The notes beneath the pieces are model-generated. The model ran no database searches. It was not told the DNA's origin and saw only the letters and a program-made list of their open reading frames with translations. The position numbers and the translations under genes are program-made. A DNA stretch of 64,000 nucleotides from Pseudomonadota bacterium (GTDB lineage Bacteria; Desulfobacterota; Desulfovibrionia; Desulfovibrionales; Desulfovibrionaceae). The DNA lies in NCBI GenBank assembly GCA_023411815.1, contig JAEYOJ010000089.1:1-64000 (forward strand), given 5' to 3'. Shown here one piece after another: positions 45,539 to 54,191 of this stretch. Positions within the stretch are counted from its first letter, which is position 1, and each line of letters begins with the position of its first letter.

Positions 45539-46921
45539 ATGCATCGCACGAGCATCAACGAGGCTTTGATTTCCGAGGCTCCAAAAAATTCCATAACGCT
45601 CATGGGTTGGGTGCGCACGCGCCGCGACGCCAAGGGTTTCTCCTTTTTGGAATTGAACGACGGATCTTGTTTGGCCAACATCCAAGTCATTGTGGACGAA
45701 GGAGTGGCGGACCCCGAGGCATTGAAACGGCTCAACACCGGTAGTTCGGTCAAGGTCGAGGGCTTGTTGGTGGAGTCGCCCGGCAAGGGACAGAAGTGGG
45801 AAGTCAAGGCCACGTCTGTTTCGGTTTTTGGCGATGCCGACCCCGAGACTTTTCCGTTGCAGAAGAAGCGCCACTCGGACGAATTCCTGCGCACCATCGC
45901 GCACCTGAGGCCGCGCACCAACAAGTTCGGAGCCATCTTCCGCATCCGCTCCGAGGCGGCCTTCGCCGTGCACGACTATTATCGTCGCAACGGATTCTTC
46001 TATGTGCAGACTCCGATCATCACCGGATCGGACTGCGAAGGCGCGGGCGAGATGTTCCGCGTGACCACGCTCGATCCGTCCACGGGCAAGCCTGCGGGAG
46101 AGAGCCCTTTTGAAGGCGATTTTTTCGGACGCGGAGCGCATCTGACCGTTTCCGGCCAACTCTCGGCCGAGGTGTTCGCCTGCTCTCTCGGCAAGGTCTA
46201 CACCTTCGGCCCGACTTTCCGCGCCGAGAATTCGAACACCCCGCGCCATGCGGCCGAGTTCTGGATGATCGAACCGGAGGTCGCCTTCGCAGACCTGAGC
46301 GACAACATGGATCTGGCCGAGGACTTCCTCAAGTCGCTCATCGACCATGTGCGCACGCGCTGCGCAGCCGACCTGGACCTGTTCGCTAGGTTCGTGGACA
46401 AGGAGCTGCTCGCTTCCTTGGACAACATCATGGCCAAGCCCTTCGTGCGCCTGCCGCACGGCGAGGCCATCCAGATTCTCAAGAAATCGGGCAAGCAGTT
46501 CGATTTCCCGGTGCAGGACGGCATGGACCTGCAGACCGAGCACGAACGCTACCTGACCGAGGAGCACTTCAAGCGGCCTGTCATCGTTTATGATTACCCC
46601 AAGGAGATCAAGGCCTTCTACATGCGCCTCAACGATGACGGCAAGACCGTGGCGGCCATGGACGTGCTTCTGCCGCGCGTGGGCGAAATCATAGGCGGCA
46701 GTCAGCGCGAGGAGCGTCTGGACGTATTGGAGCGCCGCATACGCGAGCTGGGCCTCGATATGTCCTGCTACTGGTGGTACCTGGAACTGCGCAAGTTCGG
46801 CAGCGTGCCGCACTCGGGCTTCGGCATGGGCTTCGAACGCTTCCTCATGATGGTCACGGGCGTGACAAACATCCGCGACGTCATTCCCTTCCCGCGCACG
46901 CCCAAGCATCTTGAGTTCTAA
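45539..46921 (+). CDS. asnS: Asparaginyl-tRNA synthetase
   Basis: The 460-residue protein has the N-terminal OB-fold anticodon-binding domain (ITLMGWVRTRRDAKGFSFLELNDGS) and a class II catalytic domain: FRIRSEAAFAVHDYYRRNGF region (motif 1), TFRAENSNTPRHAAEFWMIE (motif 2) and GFGMGFERFLMMVTG (motif 3). The NTPRHAAEFWMIEPE stretch distinguishes AsnRS from AspRS. It attaches Asn to tRNA(Asn). The ATG has AAGGAG about five bases upstream. It is divergent from purU and followed by a clear terminator. Confidence 0.96.
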   Translation: MHRTSINEALISEAPKNSITLMGWVRTRRDAKGFSFLELNDGSCLANIQVIVDEGVADPEALKRLNTGSSVKVEGLLVESPGKGQKWEVKATSVSVFGDADPETFPLQKKRHSDEFLRTIAHLRPRTNKFGAIFRIRSEAAFAVHDYYRRNGFFYVQTPIITGSDCEGAGEMFRVTTLDPSTGKPAGESPFEGDFFGRGAHLTVSGQLSAEVFACSLGKVYTFGPTFRAENSNTPRHAAEFWMIEPEVAFADLSDNMDLAEDFLKSLIDHVRTRCAADLDLFARFVDKELLASLDNIMAKPFVRLPHGEAIQILKKSGKQFDFPVQDGMDLQTEHERYLTEEHFKRPVIVYDYPKEIKAFYMRLNDDGKTVAAMDVLLPRVGEIIGGSQREERLDVLERRIRELGLDMSCYWWYLELRKFGSVPHSGFGMGFERFLMMVTGVTNIRDVIPFPRTPKHLEF

Positions 46922-46967
46922 TCCTTCAGGAGGATTGGTACCAGGATATAGCGACCAGCAATAAAGC

Positions 46968-47002
46968 ACGAGCCTCTTTCATCCGAGGAAGAGGCTCGTT
47001 TT
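46968..47002 (+). terminator. Rho-independent terminator of asnS
   Basis: A perfect 11-base stem (ACGAGCCTCTT 46968-46978, AAGAGGCTCGT 46989-46999) with a 10-base loop is followed by TTT. It is 46 bases downstream of the asnS stop codon. Confidence 0.88.
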
Positions 47003-47554
47003 CGCCTGCCAGGGTGTTTTTCAGATGGGTGGAGCTTGGTGAGGTCGCTAGATCGCGAGAACGATGCTGTTTCGCCCTGGCGTGCGCACCGAATACTGCG
47101 ATTGATCTGCGGCCCCATTGGCCAAGGGTACATTGCGCCGAAATTCGCAGACCACGCAGGACGGTGACAGAACTGCAAGGCCCGTTGATTCGGAAGATTC
47201 GCCGGGACCATGCTGAGCGTCAGCTTGACAAGTCCGCTGAGGGCTGTTCTATGCTGTGCTGGGAATTTCAGCCTGGATTTTTTTGACATGAAATATACTT
47301 TTGAGCTGTTAAAGGCGCATTAACGGAAGCTTTTTATCTGGTAAAGCTTTTTTGCAAGTTGGTTTCAACCAAAAAGCTGTTGCGTAATTTATAATATTGG
47401 TTGTTCAACCTGAGTCCAAGCGTTCAAGGAAGATCTGAAGCCGCATTCTGCTACATATACCAGCATATGAACTCTATTTCAGGCTCCATAAATGAGACAA
47501 TGCTCTTCACAACCGCCAATTCGCTCGTGAGCAACTTATAGCATTGAGGATCCC
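47003..47554. other. Long AT-rich non-coding gap before the beta-CASP nuclease gene
   Basis: I see no supported gene here. The left part (to about 47280) has local GC like its neighbours but only weak ORFs without ribosome sites. The right part (47281-47554) is clearly AT-rich. It holds TTGACA (47283-47288), a terminator-like hairpin (AAGCTTT 47327-47333, AAAGCTT 47343-47349, then four T), an inverted repeat TTGGTT/AACCAA (47359-47372), a TATAAT (47390-47395) and a GGTTG/CAACC repeat near 47400-47411. A small RNA or a heavily regulated promoter is possible. The downstream gene has only AGGATCC ahead of its ATG. Confidence 0.5.
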
Positions 47555-49162
47555 ATGAAAATCAAGTTCTTAGGCGCGGCCAGGACCGTGACGGGTTCCT
47601 GTTATGTCCTTGAGGCCAACGGCAGGCGTTTTGCCGTGGATTGCGGCATGCACCAGGGCAACCGGGAGATCGACAAGCGTAATGAGAATATGCAGCCCTA
47701 TGATCCTGAGAGCCTGGAGAGCATCCTCGTCACCCACGCACACATTGATCACACCGGATTGCTGCCGCGCCTGGTCAAGACCGGCTTCAGCGGCCCGGTG
47801 TACGCAACTGTGCCCACGCGCGCGCTGCTGGAGATCATGCTTCAGGACAGCGCGCACATCCAGGAAATGGAAGCCGAGTGGCGCAGCTACAAGAACTTGC
47901 GGCATGGTCAGCAACCCATCGAGCCATTGTACGATCAAGCCGATGCCCTCAAGGCCGTAGGGCTCATTCGGCCCAAGGAATACATGGACTGGTTCGAGCC
48001 GGTGCCCGGCGTTCGGGCGCGCTTTCTGGACGCGGGACATATTCTCGGCTCGGCGGTCATCGAACTTTTCGTGCAGGAGGACGGCAAGGAAACCAAGCTG
48101 GTCTTTTCCGGCGACCTGGGTCGACCGGATCAGCTACTCATCCAGGATCCCTCCATCGTGGAAACCGCGGATTACCTGCTCATGGAATCCACGTACGGCA
48201 ACCGCGACCACAAGGATCCGCACACGAGCCGCGAAGAGCTTGCCGAAGCCATCCGCTACAGCCATGCCAACGGCGAAAAGGTCATTATCCCGGCTTTTGC
48301 CGTGGAGCGGAGCCAGGAGATCATCTACACGCTCTTCATCCTGGCCAAAGAGGGCAAGCTGCCGGCAGATATGCCCATCTATCTGGACAGTCCCTTGGCC
48401 ATCAAGGCCACGGAAATCTTCAAGAAGCATCCGGAATACCTGGACAAGGAAACCAGGGAGCTGATCAATAACGGCGAGCATCCCCTGGATTTCCCCAATC
48501 TGCGCTTCACCCAGACGGCTCAGGAATCCATGGCCCTCAATACGCTGCGCAAGCCGGCCATCATCATTTCGGCTAGCGGAATGGCCAATGCGGGACGCAT
48601 CAAGCACCACTTGCGGCACAACCTCTGGCGCAAGGGAGCCAGCGTTGTCTTCACCGGGTTCCAGGCCATGGGCACGCCGGGACGCAAAATAGTGGACGGA
48701 GCCAAGAAAATCCTCATCATGGGCGAGGAAGTGGCGGTCAACGCCAAGGTCTTCACCATCGGAGGATTCTCGGCCCATGCAGGCCAGAGCCAGATGCTCG
48801 ACTGGCTGTCCAATTTCCGCAACAAGGCCATGAAGGTTTTCCTGGTGCACGGCGAGACCAAGGCCCAGGAGATATTTGCGGAATTGATCCGCAGCCGTCT
48901 GGGTTTCGAAGTGCATGCTCCTGAATACCTGGAGGAAGTCACTCTTGAGCCCGGCCGTGCGCCAGCCATTGAAGTGGATGTGGCCAAGGCCCGCCCGAGC
49001 GTGGATTGGGATTACCTGTTGGGCACGACGCAAAAGCTCCTTGAGGACTTCCGCTCGCGTCTTGGCGAGGTCAAGTCCAAGGCCTGGATAGACCAGACCG
49101 AACTGCGCGAGCGCCTGCTGGAGGTCAATCAATCGCTCATGAAACTCAATTCCGAGATGTAG
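47555..49162 (+). CDS. MBL-fold beta-CASP RNA-processing nuclease (CPSF-like)
   Basis: The 535-residue protein has the metallo-beta-lactamase motifs (VTHAHIDHTGLLPRL as HxHxDH, LDAGHILGSAVIEL, FSGDLGRPD) and the beta-CASP motifs A-C: MESTYGNRDH, VIIPAFAVERSQEIIYTL, IISASGMANAGRIKHHL and IGGFSAHAGQ, VFLVHGETKA. This is the CPSF73/KH-lacking class of bacterial beta-CASP enzymes, which act as RNA endo/exonucleases. The N-terminus begins MKIKFLGAARTVTGSCYVL, family-typical. It abuts rsmD (stop and next start share no gap), so a joint role in RNA maturation is plausible. Confidence 0.92.
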   Translation: MKIKFLGAARTVTGSCYVLEANGRRFAVDCGMHQGNREIDKRNENMQPYDPESLESILVTHAHIDHTGLLPRLVKTGFSGPVYATVPTRALLEIMLQDSAHIQEMEAEWRSYKNLRHGQQPIEPLYDQADALKAVGLIRPKEYMDWFEPVPGVRARFLDAGHILGSAVIELFVQEDGKETKLVFSGDLGRPDQLLIQDPSIVETADYLLMESTYGNRDHKDPHTSREELAEAIRYSHANGEKVIIPAFAVERSQEIIYTLFILAKEGKLPADMPIYLDSPLAIKATEIFKKHPEYLDKETRELINNGEHPLDFPNLRFTQTAQESMALNTLRKPAIIISASGMANAGRIKHHLRHNLWRKGASVVFTGFQAMGTPGRKIVDGAKKILIMGEEVAVNAKVFTIGGFSAHAGQSQMLDWLSNFRNKAMKVFLVHGETKAQEIFAELIRSRLGFEVHAPEYLEEVTLEPGRAPAIEVDVAKARPSVDWDYLLGTTQKLLEDFRSRLGEVKSKAWIDQTELRERLLEVNQSLMKLNSEM

Positions 49163-49735
49163 ATGCGCATCCACGCTGGGGCGTTTCGCGGGCGGTCAAT
49201 CAAGACCGTGGAGGGGCCAGGCTACAGACCGGCCACGGCCAAGGTGCGCGAGGCTGCCTTCAACATGCTTTCCGCCCGTGGTTTGACATTCGAGGGTCTG
49301 CGCGTGGCCGACCTTTTTGCCGGCAGCGGCAGCCTGGGTATCGAGACATTGAGCCGCGGGGCTGAGTTCGCCTTGTTCGTGGAGATGAACCGCAAGGCCG
49401 CGTCCATGCTGCGTGAGAATCTGCGTACCTTGGGCGTGGAGCCAGCCCGCTATCGCATCGAGGCGAAGGATTTGTTCAGCGTGCTCAAGGCCAAGCCCAA
49501 CGAAGCCTTCGGACTCATTTTTATCGATCCTCCCTACGGCCATGAACTGCTGAAACCAGCCTTGCAGCTTGCGTCTGGCAGCGCGTGGGCTGCGCCTGGC
49601 GCACTCATCCTGGCCGAGGTAGAAGCTTCGCTGGATTTGAAGGATCTGGAAAGTCTGCCTAGGCTGGCTCTGGAAACGGACCGCTGCTACGGTCAGACGA
49701 GGATACTCTTATGGCGAACTACAGATCCTGCGTAG
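49163..49735 (+). CDS. rsmD: 16S rRNA (guanine(966)-N2)-methyltransferase RsmD
   Basis: The 190-residue protein begins MRIHAGAFRGRSIKTVEG and has TAKVREAAFNML, the SAM-binding VADLFAGSGSLGIETLSRGA and the catalytic IFIDPPYG (DPPY), all typical of RsmD. It methylates the exocyclic amine of G966 in the small-subunit rRNA. Its ATG directly follows the stop codon of the beta-CASP gene and its end overlaps coaD by 25 bases; the rsmD-coaD pair is common in bacteria. Confidence 0.94.
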   Translation: MRIHAGAFRGRSIKTVEGPGYRPATAKVREAAFNMLSARGLTFEGLRVADLFAGSGSLGIETLSRGAEFALFVEMNRKAASMLRENLRTLGVEPARYRIEAKDLFSVLKAKPNEAFGLIFIDPPYGHELLKPALQLASGSAWAAPGALILAEVEASLDLKDLESLPRLALETDRCYGQTRILLWRTTDPA

Positions 49736-50262
49736 CCATTTATCCGGGCACGTTTGATCCCCTGCACAATGGACATGTCAGCCTCGTGCGGCGGGGGCTG
49801 CAGATTTTCGAAACGATCATATTCGCCGTGGCCAGGGATACGCACAAGATGCCCCTCTTCAGTTTGGAGGAGCGCGTCCAAATGGCCGAGCAAGCTTTCC
49901 GGAACGAACCCAGGCTCATGGTCGAGCCTTTCTCCGGCCTGCTGGTCGATTATGTGGCCAAGCGAGGAGCAAACGTCATCTTGCGCGGGCTGCGCGCCGT
50001 AAGCGACTTTGAGTTCGAGTTCCAGATGGCGCTTATGAACCGTAAACTGAACAGACAGGTCCAGACGGTCTTCCTTATGACCGATTACCAGTGGCTGTAC
50101 AGCAGCTCCACGATCATCAAGGAAGCCGCTAAACATCATGGCAATATTACCGGGCTTGTGCCGCATGCCGTGCTCGAAAAGCTGCGGGAAAAGTATCCTT
50201 CAGAACCCGCCGAAGCCGAGTCCGTCGTTAAGCGCGTCACGAATCGACCTGTGATTGGCTGA
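49711..50262 (+). CDS. coaD: Phosphopantetheine adenylyltransferase
   Basis: The 183-residue protein has the nucleotidyltransferase motif GTFDPLHNGHVSLV (TxxH / HxGH), LRGLRAVSDFEFEFQMALMN and the C-terminal YSSSTIIKEAA (ISSTxxR/K-like). It makes dephospho-CoA from 4'-phosphopantetheine and ATP, the penultimate step of CoA synthesis. The C-terminus is about 20 residues longer than the usual 160. It starts inside the end of rsmD. Confidence 0.95.
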   Translation: MANYRSCVAIYPGTFDPLHNGHVSLVRRGLQIFETIIFAVARDTHKMPLFSLEERVQMAEQAFRNEPRLMVEPFSGLLVDYVAKRGANVILRGLRAVSDFEFEFQMALMNRKLNRQVQTVFLMTDYQWLYSSSTIIKEAAKHHGNITGLVPHAVLEKLREKYPSEPAEAESVVKRVTNRPVIG

Positions 50263-50448
50263 GTTTTCCAGGCACGGTGAAATCACCTGCCACATCCTTG
50301 GCGGTTCATCCTGCGCACAGAGGGCAGGGCTTGGTCGGGCCTCGTTCCGCGGATGCTCCGCGGCGGATGGTCCCGTCAGTTGCCCGTCACTCAGGCCCAT
50401 GGTAAGTTGATATCTGGTAAGATTCCGGGTGTGGAGATAATTTGCGGT

Positions 50449-51246
50449 ATGGACAAGGGACCGAAAACACTGGTGGATGATCTCGCCGAGGAAACCTTGG
50501 CTGAAATGGCCGAGACTTTCTTCGGTTCGCGTGTGGAGATCGAGCAAACCACGGCCAGGTTGGCGGAACTTGCCGCCGAGCTGAGGGAGCGCTTGCCACA
50601 TCTGCGTCGCGGTGCCGCCATGCTGCACCATCTGCTTCTGGACAGAGCCACAACGGAGAGCTTCTACACCGATGTTGCATCGGTACAGGCTGAACCCTTC
50701 CTGCAGCTTGCCGAGCAGGACCCCGGCGAGTGGAGGCACGTTTTCAAACCCTCCTTTGCCCTGACCAGCAAGGGAAGATGGTTCAAAAGCGTGTTTGATA
50801 CATACGGCATTCTTCAGCACGAAGTCGAAGTATACCTCCATGGCCGCTATGAACCGGATCCCAAGGATCCCCGGCGCAAGCGGCTCACGGTGAACTATGG
50901 CCAGGTACGCGGACTGGCCGATGCGACGAATCGGAGCATCGAGCAGGCCAATAAGGGAGGGCGCCCATCGGACGTAATACGCTATGTGCGCTCCCTGGAT
51001 CCATTGGAAGAGGAGAGGGAGCGGTTTACCGGAGCCACATTGGAAGGCTATGCCCAGCACCTGGATGAGTCCCTGGCCATGGCCCCGCTGGATCTTGGGA
51101 GCCTGGGGCTGGTCACGATTCAGGACCTGCCCCGCATCGATGCGGTGCGTGGCAAACTTGAGGCGTTTCTTGGCTCGATCTACAGGGAGCGTGCGGCTGC
51201 AATTCGGGATCGCATGAGGCAGCTGAAAGAGCGTGCCGGCAGTTGA
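50449..51246 (+). CDS. Protein of unknown function (about 265 residues)
   Basis: I do not recognise this family. From the ATG at 50449 the protein starts MDKGPKTLVDDLAEETLAEM, is soluble, strongly helical and rich in charged residues, with no cysteines in motif-like pairs and no Walker motif. The middle has TSKGRWFKSVFDTYGILQ and a VEVYLHGRYEPDPKDPRRKR stretch. The GGAG upstream is 12 bases away; an in-frame GTG six codons earlier is an alternative. It lies between coaD and an exported protein, and ends 13 bases before the next ATG. Confidence 0.65.
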   Translation: MDKGPKTLVDDLAEETLAEMAETFFGSRVEIEQTTARLAELAAELRERLPHLRRGAAMLHHLLLDRATTESFYTDVASVQAEPFLQLAEQDPGEWRHVFKPSFALTSKGRWFKSVFDTYGILQHEVEVYLHGRYEPDPKDPRRKRLTVNYGQVRGLADATNRSIEQANKGGRPSDVIRYVRSLDPLEEERERFTGATLEGYAQHLDESLAMAPLDLGSLGLVTIQDLPRIDAVRGKLEAFLGSIYRERAAAIRDRMRQLKERAGS

Positions 51247-51259
51247 GCAGGGAGGGCGG

Positions 51260-51757
51260 ATGAACAGGAAGTTGCGCTTTGCAATCGTGGGCTTGCTGTC
51301 CTGTTGGCTTTTTTTCGCGGGTGTACCGGGGGGTCAGGCTCAGGAGCCGTCACCGCAGCGTCCGGGCTCCACTCCGCGCGCGGCTGCCGTGGAGCAAAAA
51401 GAGAGTGGCCCGCGCGTCCCTGTGGTCGTGGAGCATGCAGGTTCGGACCCCATAGGCATCCGACTTGCTTTTGCCCTCAAGGAAACCTTCGGCAAGTCCG
51501 TGCTTTTCCGCCTGGCTACCGGCGAAGAGAAGAAGATAACCCTGCGTGTTGCAACCAAAGCCGAATTCACGGACAGACCCGGATTGGCATCAAGCTGGGT
51601 TGCAATCTGGCTGTTCACGGAACAGAGCGATGTCCTCAGTTTCTACCTGGAGAGCGATCTCGGCTTCACTAATCGCGACGATCTGGGCGACATTGCCCTG
51701 GCCCTTGCCTCCCGCACTGAGGAAGTTGCCAAACGCTTTTCCTACCTCTTCGAGTAG
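51260..51757 (+). CDS. Exported protein of unknown function (165 residues)
   Basis: The ATG at 51260 has a GGGAGGG site three bases upstream. The N-terminus is a signal peptide (MNRKLRFAIVGLLSCWLFFA, then GVPGGQAQE), followed by a Pro/Arg/Ser-rich linker. The mature part (about 60-165) looks like one alpha/beta domain (PIGIRLAFALKETFGKSVLF, SWVAIWLFTEQSDVLSFYL). I know no function. It is placed between two other genes of the same strand with very short gaps, so it may be cotranscribed. Confidence 0.68.
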   Translation: MNRKLRFAIVGLLSCWLFFAGVPGGQAQEPSPQRPGSTPRAAAVEQKESGPRVPVVVEHAGSDPIGIRLAFALKETFGKSVLFRLATGEEKKITLRVATKAEFTDRPGLASSWVAIWLFTEQSDVLSFYLESDLGFTNRDDLGDIALALASRTEEVAKRFSYLFE

Positions 51758-51759
51758 CC

Positions 51760-52944
51760 GTGCAGCGAAGGATTGCATTCCCGCGCGAGCGGTTCGCCCT
51801 GCGCGTGGGGCTCGTGTGGACCATGGCGACCGTTGACGGCGGTCCCGTGGAAGACGCTCTGATCCTGGGAGACCAGGGCCGGGTGGAAGCGGTGGGGCCA
51901 TGGCGCAAGCTGCGCGGGCACACGCGCAGCGAGGTGGTCGACTTCGGCTCGGCTGCGCTGGCTCCCGGATTGATCAATGCGCATTGTCATCTTGAGCTGT
52001 CGCACCTTGATCAGGGCCTGACTTTGGGCGAGGGGTTTTTGCCCTGGGTCCGCAGCCTCGTGCCCTATTTGCGCAAGCCGCTTCGGGACGAAGCCCTCCA
52101 GGCTGCCTTGGATCAAGTGCTGGATTGCGGAACCGCCTTCGTCGCCGACATCACTGGCCGCAACCAGGAAAGCGTGGCCGCAGCGCTGGACTCCGTCGGG
52201 CTCGGCTACTGGCAGTTCATGGAAGTTTTCGGCTTCTCAAGCCAGACATATGCCGGGCCAGCCGCAGCCAGCGGGCAATCGCTGCCGGTCTCGTCTTTCG
52301 AGCATGTGGCGGCGGCTGGTCACGCGCCATACTCCACGCATCCCGACATCCTGCGAAAGGCCAAGCAATGGGCAAGTGAAAACGGAAGGCCCTTCAGCAT
52401 CCACCTGGCCGAACCCGAAGGCGAGGCCGAACTGCTGCATTCTGGCAGCGGCGCCTTGGCCGATTTTTACCGCCGGGCAGGCATCCTCCCTGACGATTTT
52501 CATCCTCCAGGTCTTTCATCGGTGGAATATGCGGATGCCCTAGGGTTGCTGGATCCGTCGACTCTCGCCGTGCACTGCGTACATGTGGACGACGGTGATA
52601 TCCGACTTCTCCGCAGCAGGGGCGTGACCGTATGCCTATGCCCGCGCAGCAATGCCCGCATGGCCGTAGGACGTGCTCCGTGGGAAGCCTTGCGTGCCGC
52701 TGGAATCGACATGTGTCTTGGCACCGACGGCCTGACCTCCAATGCCGACCTGGATATGTGGAACGAGTTGCGTTTTTTTCGCGATGGGTTGCTCGACACG
52801 CTTGGACTGGCTCAGGCCCTGGCGCTGGTTACGCGCAGTCCTGCCCGTGCATTGGGTATCGCCGAAGAGTATGGAAGCATCGCCCTAGGACGGCGCGCGG
52901 TTTTCAGCGTGCTTCCCGAGGATGTTGCGGCTTGGTCCGCATAG
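51760..52944 (+). CDS. Amidohydrolase of the ATZ/TRZ (chlorohydrolase) type, possible aminofutalosine deaminase
   Basis: The 394-residue protein shows the metal-dependent hydrolase layout: LAPGLINAHCHLELSHL (first HxH), PFSIHLAEPEGE (His), LAVHCVHVDDGDI (His), and MCLGTDGLTSNADLDMWNEL (Asp). This fits TRZ/ATZ-type deaminases. The LINAHCHLELS form recalls the aminofutalosine deaminase group of the futalosine menaquinone pathway, but no other mqn gene is in the window, so this remains a guess. The GTG start is two bases after the previous stop. It converges on the nucleotidyltransferase gene, with a small hairpin (52943-52961) at the border. Confidence 0.78.
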   Translation: MQRRIAFPRERFALRVGLVWTMATVDGGPVEDALILGDQGRVEAVGPWRKLRGHTRSEVVDFGSAALAPGLINAHCHLELSHLDQGLTLGEGFLPWVRSLVPYLRKPLRDEALQAALDQVLDCGTAFVADITGRNQESVAAALDSVGLGYWQFMEVFGFSSQTYAGPAAASGQSLPVSSFEHVAAAGHAPYSTHPDILRKAKQWASENGRPFSIHLAEPEGEAELLHSGSGALADFYRRAGILPDDFHPPGLSSVEYADALGLLDPSTLAVHCVHVDDGDIRLLRSRGVTVCLCPRSNARMAVGRAPWEALRAAGIDMCLGTDGLTSNADLDMWNELRFFRDGLLDTLGLAQALALVTRSPARALGIAEEYGSIALGRRAVFSVLPEDVAAWSA

Positions 52945-52962
52945 CCTGTTTTTAGCAGGCTG

Positions 52963-54120
52963 TCAGGCCTTGCCCTGGGAGTTTTGCCTGCGCCCTGACT
53001 CGGCCAAGGCCAGGCTGCGCAGTTCCCGCAGTCTTTGGCCCGAGCGCGGGCCAAGATTGCGCTCTTCCTGCGGGAGGCGTACCGTGAGCATGGTTTGGAG
53101 ATCGCGGCGGGCATGGATCGCCAGTTCGGCTGCATTGGCCAGTGGAGCATTCTCGGGCTGGTCGGCGGCGACAAGTGCGAACATCTCTTCGAGCAGTCCA
53201 TAATCGTGCAACTGGACGAGAATATCCACACGGGTGCCTGGTCTGAGCATGGTGTAGCGCGCGGCGGTCATATGCAAGGCGGCAGCGATGCGTCCGGCCC
53301 GAATGTAGCGCTCCGGCAGCCCCAGGCGGCGAGCCATGGCCTCGGCCAAAGGGGTGCCGAATTTGTCGTGTTCGTGGTGTTTCGGCCAGCGTGAGGGGTC
53401 TGTATCTGCTTTCCCCAGATCGTGGCAAAGGCCCATCCATACGGCAAGCGGGGAGCCGGCGAGCCGGTCCATGACCCGTTGCAGATGAGTGAGCAGGCTG
53501 CCTGTGTGGTAGGGTGCGGGGCCGGCGGGTATGTGGTCGGCCCTTTCGATTTCCGCAAACCAAGGCGCAAGGGCTCCTGCCTGTGCGAGCAGCCCGATGA
53601 AGCGGGATGGTTTGGGGGCGGCCATGGCTCTGAGGACCTCCTTGCTCACGCGTTCGCGGGGGAGTTCCGCATAACCAGTTTTCCGAGCGGCCTCTCGCAT
53701 TGCCTGGAGCAATTCGTCCGAGGCCGAGAACTCCGGCATCTCCGCGCCGAAACGTGCCGCTCGCAACACTCTCACGGGGTCGGCGAACAGGGCATCCGGC
53801 GATGCGGGGCGAAGAATTCTGTCATGCAGGTCTTCCAAGGACCTAGGATGCGCATACAATTGCCCCTGCTCATCCAGGGCCATGGCATTGATGGTCAGAT
53901 CGCGGGCGGTCAGGTCCGAATCGATGTCTGGGCCGCGTGGGAGCATGTACTCCCGGCCTTCAAGCATGAATGAGGGTGTGGTTCTGCCGACCTCCTTGGC
54001 CTTGGGAAAGCGCTGCAGGAATTCCTCGTGGCTCATGCCGAAAACGAGGATGTCCTCATCGCTGCGGGGCCTGCCCAGCAGGAGGTCACGCACGGCGCCG
54101 CCCACAAGGAACGTCTTCAT
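52963..54120 (-). CDS. tRNA nucleotidyltransferase/poly(A) polymerase family protein
   Basis: The 385-residue protein has FLVGGAVRDLLLGR, the metal-binding DxD in SDEDILVFG, DLTARDLTINAMAL and DPVRVLRAARF of class II nucleotidyltransferases, then an HD domain (CHDLGKADTDPSRW, HHEHDKFG). That combination is typical of the bacterial CCA-adding enzyme (with HD phosphohydrolase activity). A narrower role as poly(A) polymerase or an A-adding enzyme cannot be ruled out by sequence. It is divergent from birA with 71 bases between starts. Confidence 0.88.
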   Translation of the reverse strand: MKTFLVGGAVRDLLLGRPRSDEDILVFGMSHEEFLQRFPKAKEVGRTTPSFMLEGREYMLPRGPDIDSDLTARDLTINAMALDEQGQLYAHPRSLEDLHDRILRPASPDALFADPVRVLRAARFGAEMPEFSASDELLQAMREAARKTGYAELPRERVSKEVLRAMAAPKPSRFIGLLAQAGALAPWFAEIERADHIPAGPAPYHTGSLLTHLQRVMDRLAGSPLAVWMGLCHDLGKADTDPSRWPKHHEHDKFGTPLAEAMARRLGLPERYIRAGRIAAALHMTAARYTMLRPGTRVDILVQLHDYGLLEEMFALVAADQPENAPLANAAELAIHARRDLQTMLTVRLPQEERNLGPRSGQRLRELRSLALAESGRRQNSQGKA

Positions 54121-54191
54121 GTCCTTCTGCTACCAGAACCGCACTTGGTCCGCCAGCGCCGCGGCATGCATGGCGTTTTGCGAGGAAGAGC

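Noticed and set aside
47014..47286. 90-residue ORF after the asnS terminator
   Set aside because: No ribosome site, composition unlike coding neighbours (Arg/Cys scatter) and no recognisable motif; likely chance.
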